Shown: piece after piece, positions 42,779-42,836 of the stretch
Layout: the number at the start of each line of letters is the position of its first letter
Numbering within the stretch: position 1 is the first letter of the stretch
Program-made: the position numbers and the translations under genes
NCBI GenBank assembly: GCA_017472305.1
Contig: JAFUQP010000029.1
Location: forward strand, 1 to 42,836
DNA from: Clostridia bacterium
GTDB lineage: Bacteria; Bacillota; Clostridia; Oscillospirales; CAG-272
Length of the DNA stretch: 42,836 nt
Direction: 5' to 3'
Notes under the pieces: generated by a model
What the model was told of the DNA's origin: nothing
Databases searched by the model: none
What the model saw: only the letters and a program-made list of their open reading frames with translations

Positions 42779-42836
42779 GCGCCCTTAGCTCAGTGGATAG
42801 AGTGCCCGGCTACGAACCGGTAGGTCGAAGGTTCGA
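42779..42836 (+). tRNA. tRNA-Arg (ACG), 3' end outside the window
   Basis: It starts GCGCCCT, then the D arm (GCTC/GAGT), an anticodon stem with loop CTACGAA (anticodon ACG), a variable loop and the start of the T arm (GAAGGTTCGA). The window ends inside the T loop. The first anticodon-stem pair (27-43) is C opposite T. It begins three bases after the CCA of tRNA-Gly. Confidence 0.93.

Overview
The window looks like chromosomal DNA of a gut-type, low-to-mid GC Clostridia member (Bacillota). The reasons are a Bacillus/Clostridia-like gene order (DUF2232 gene, gdpP, rplI, dnaB, tilS, ftsH), consensus SigA promoters (TTGACA, 17 bp, TATAAT), purine-rich ribosome binding sites, a CD1247-family gene beside efp, and enzymes of spore-cortex chemistry (PdaA-like and CwlD-like). 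It encodes mostly housekeeping functions. One accessory stretch (about 10.4-16.9 kb) holds three large exported proteins of unknown function. I see no phage, IS element, CRISPR array or rRNA.

Layout. 0-5.3 kb: the tail of a membrane protein, then on the minus strand pdaA, rpsU, lgt-folD, an Rrf2-type regulator and prs. 5.4-10.2 kb, plus strand: three peptidoglycan/spore-type proteins in a row, then a ClpC-like AAA+ unfoldase. 10.4-16.9 kb: on the minus strand a 676-residue membrane-anchored repeat protein and an MBG-like membrane protein; divergently on the plus strand a 967-residue lipoprotein whose linker is coded by a 42-bp minisatellite. 17-22.3 kb, minus strand: an EF-G paralogue, radA, cwlD and a membrane protein. 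22.4-24.3 kb, plus strand: a tyrosine recombinase translationally coupled to an XRE-TPR regulator, followed by a structured intergenic segment. 24.6-29.7 kb, plus strand: a five-gene, Na+-pump type biotin decarboxylase operon with two carboxyltransferases. 29.9-38.5 kb, minus strand: one long apparent operon, DUF2232 gene-gdpP-rplI-dnaB-tilS-ftsH. 38.7-42.5 kb, minus strand: yqeG, an AP-endonuclease-2-fold protein, an M24 peptidase, efp and a CD1247-family gene. The window ends with tRNA-Gly(TCC) and the start of tRNA-Arg(ACG) behind a strong promoter.

How the genes relate. PdaA and CwlD are the two enzymes that together make muramic delta-lactam in spore cortex. The SpoIID-like/peptidoglycan-binding proteins point to the same cell-wall theme, so the organism is a spore former or descends from one. 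The decarboxylase operon supplies a gamma anchor, a free biotin carrier, a membrane beta subunit and two carboxyltransferase types but no biotin carboxylase, which favours decarboxylation coupled to Na+ export. In the 38.5-29.9 kb operon, c-di-AMP hydrolysis, ribosome, replication, tRNA modification and membrane proteolysis genes are joined.

Most unusual items: the repeat architecture of the 676-residue protein; the lipoprotein with minisatellite stalk and an apparent alpha/alpha-toroid region; the carboxyltransferase homologue with rewritten active-site loops; the beta subunit with a large insertion; the EF-G paralogue lacking the switch-II histidine; and two multi-hairpin intergenic elements (24.34-24.46 kb and 41.02-41.17 kb) that may be dispersed repeats or structured RNAs. 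All functional statements are from reading the sequence and family knowledge; no database search was run.
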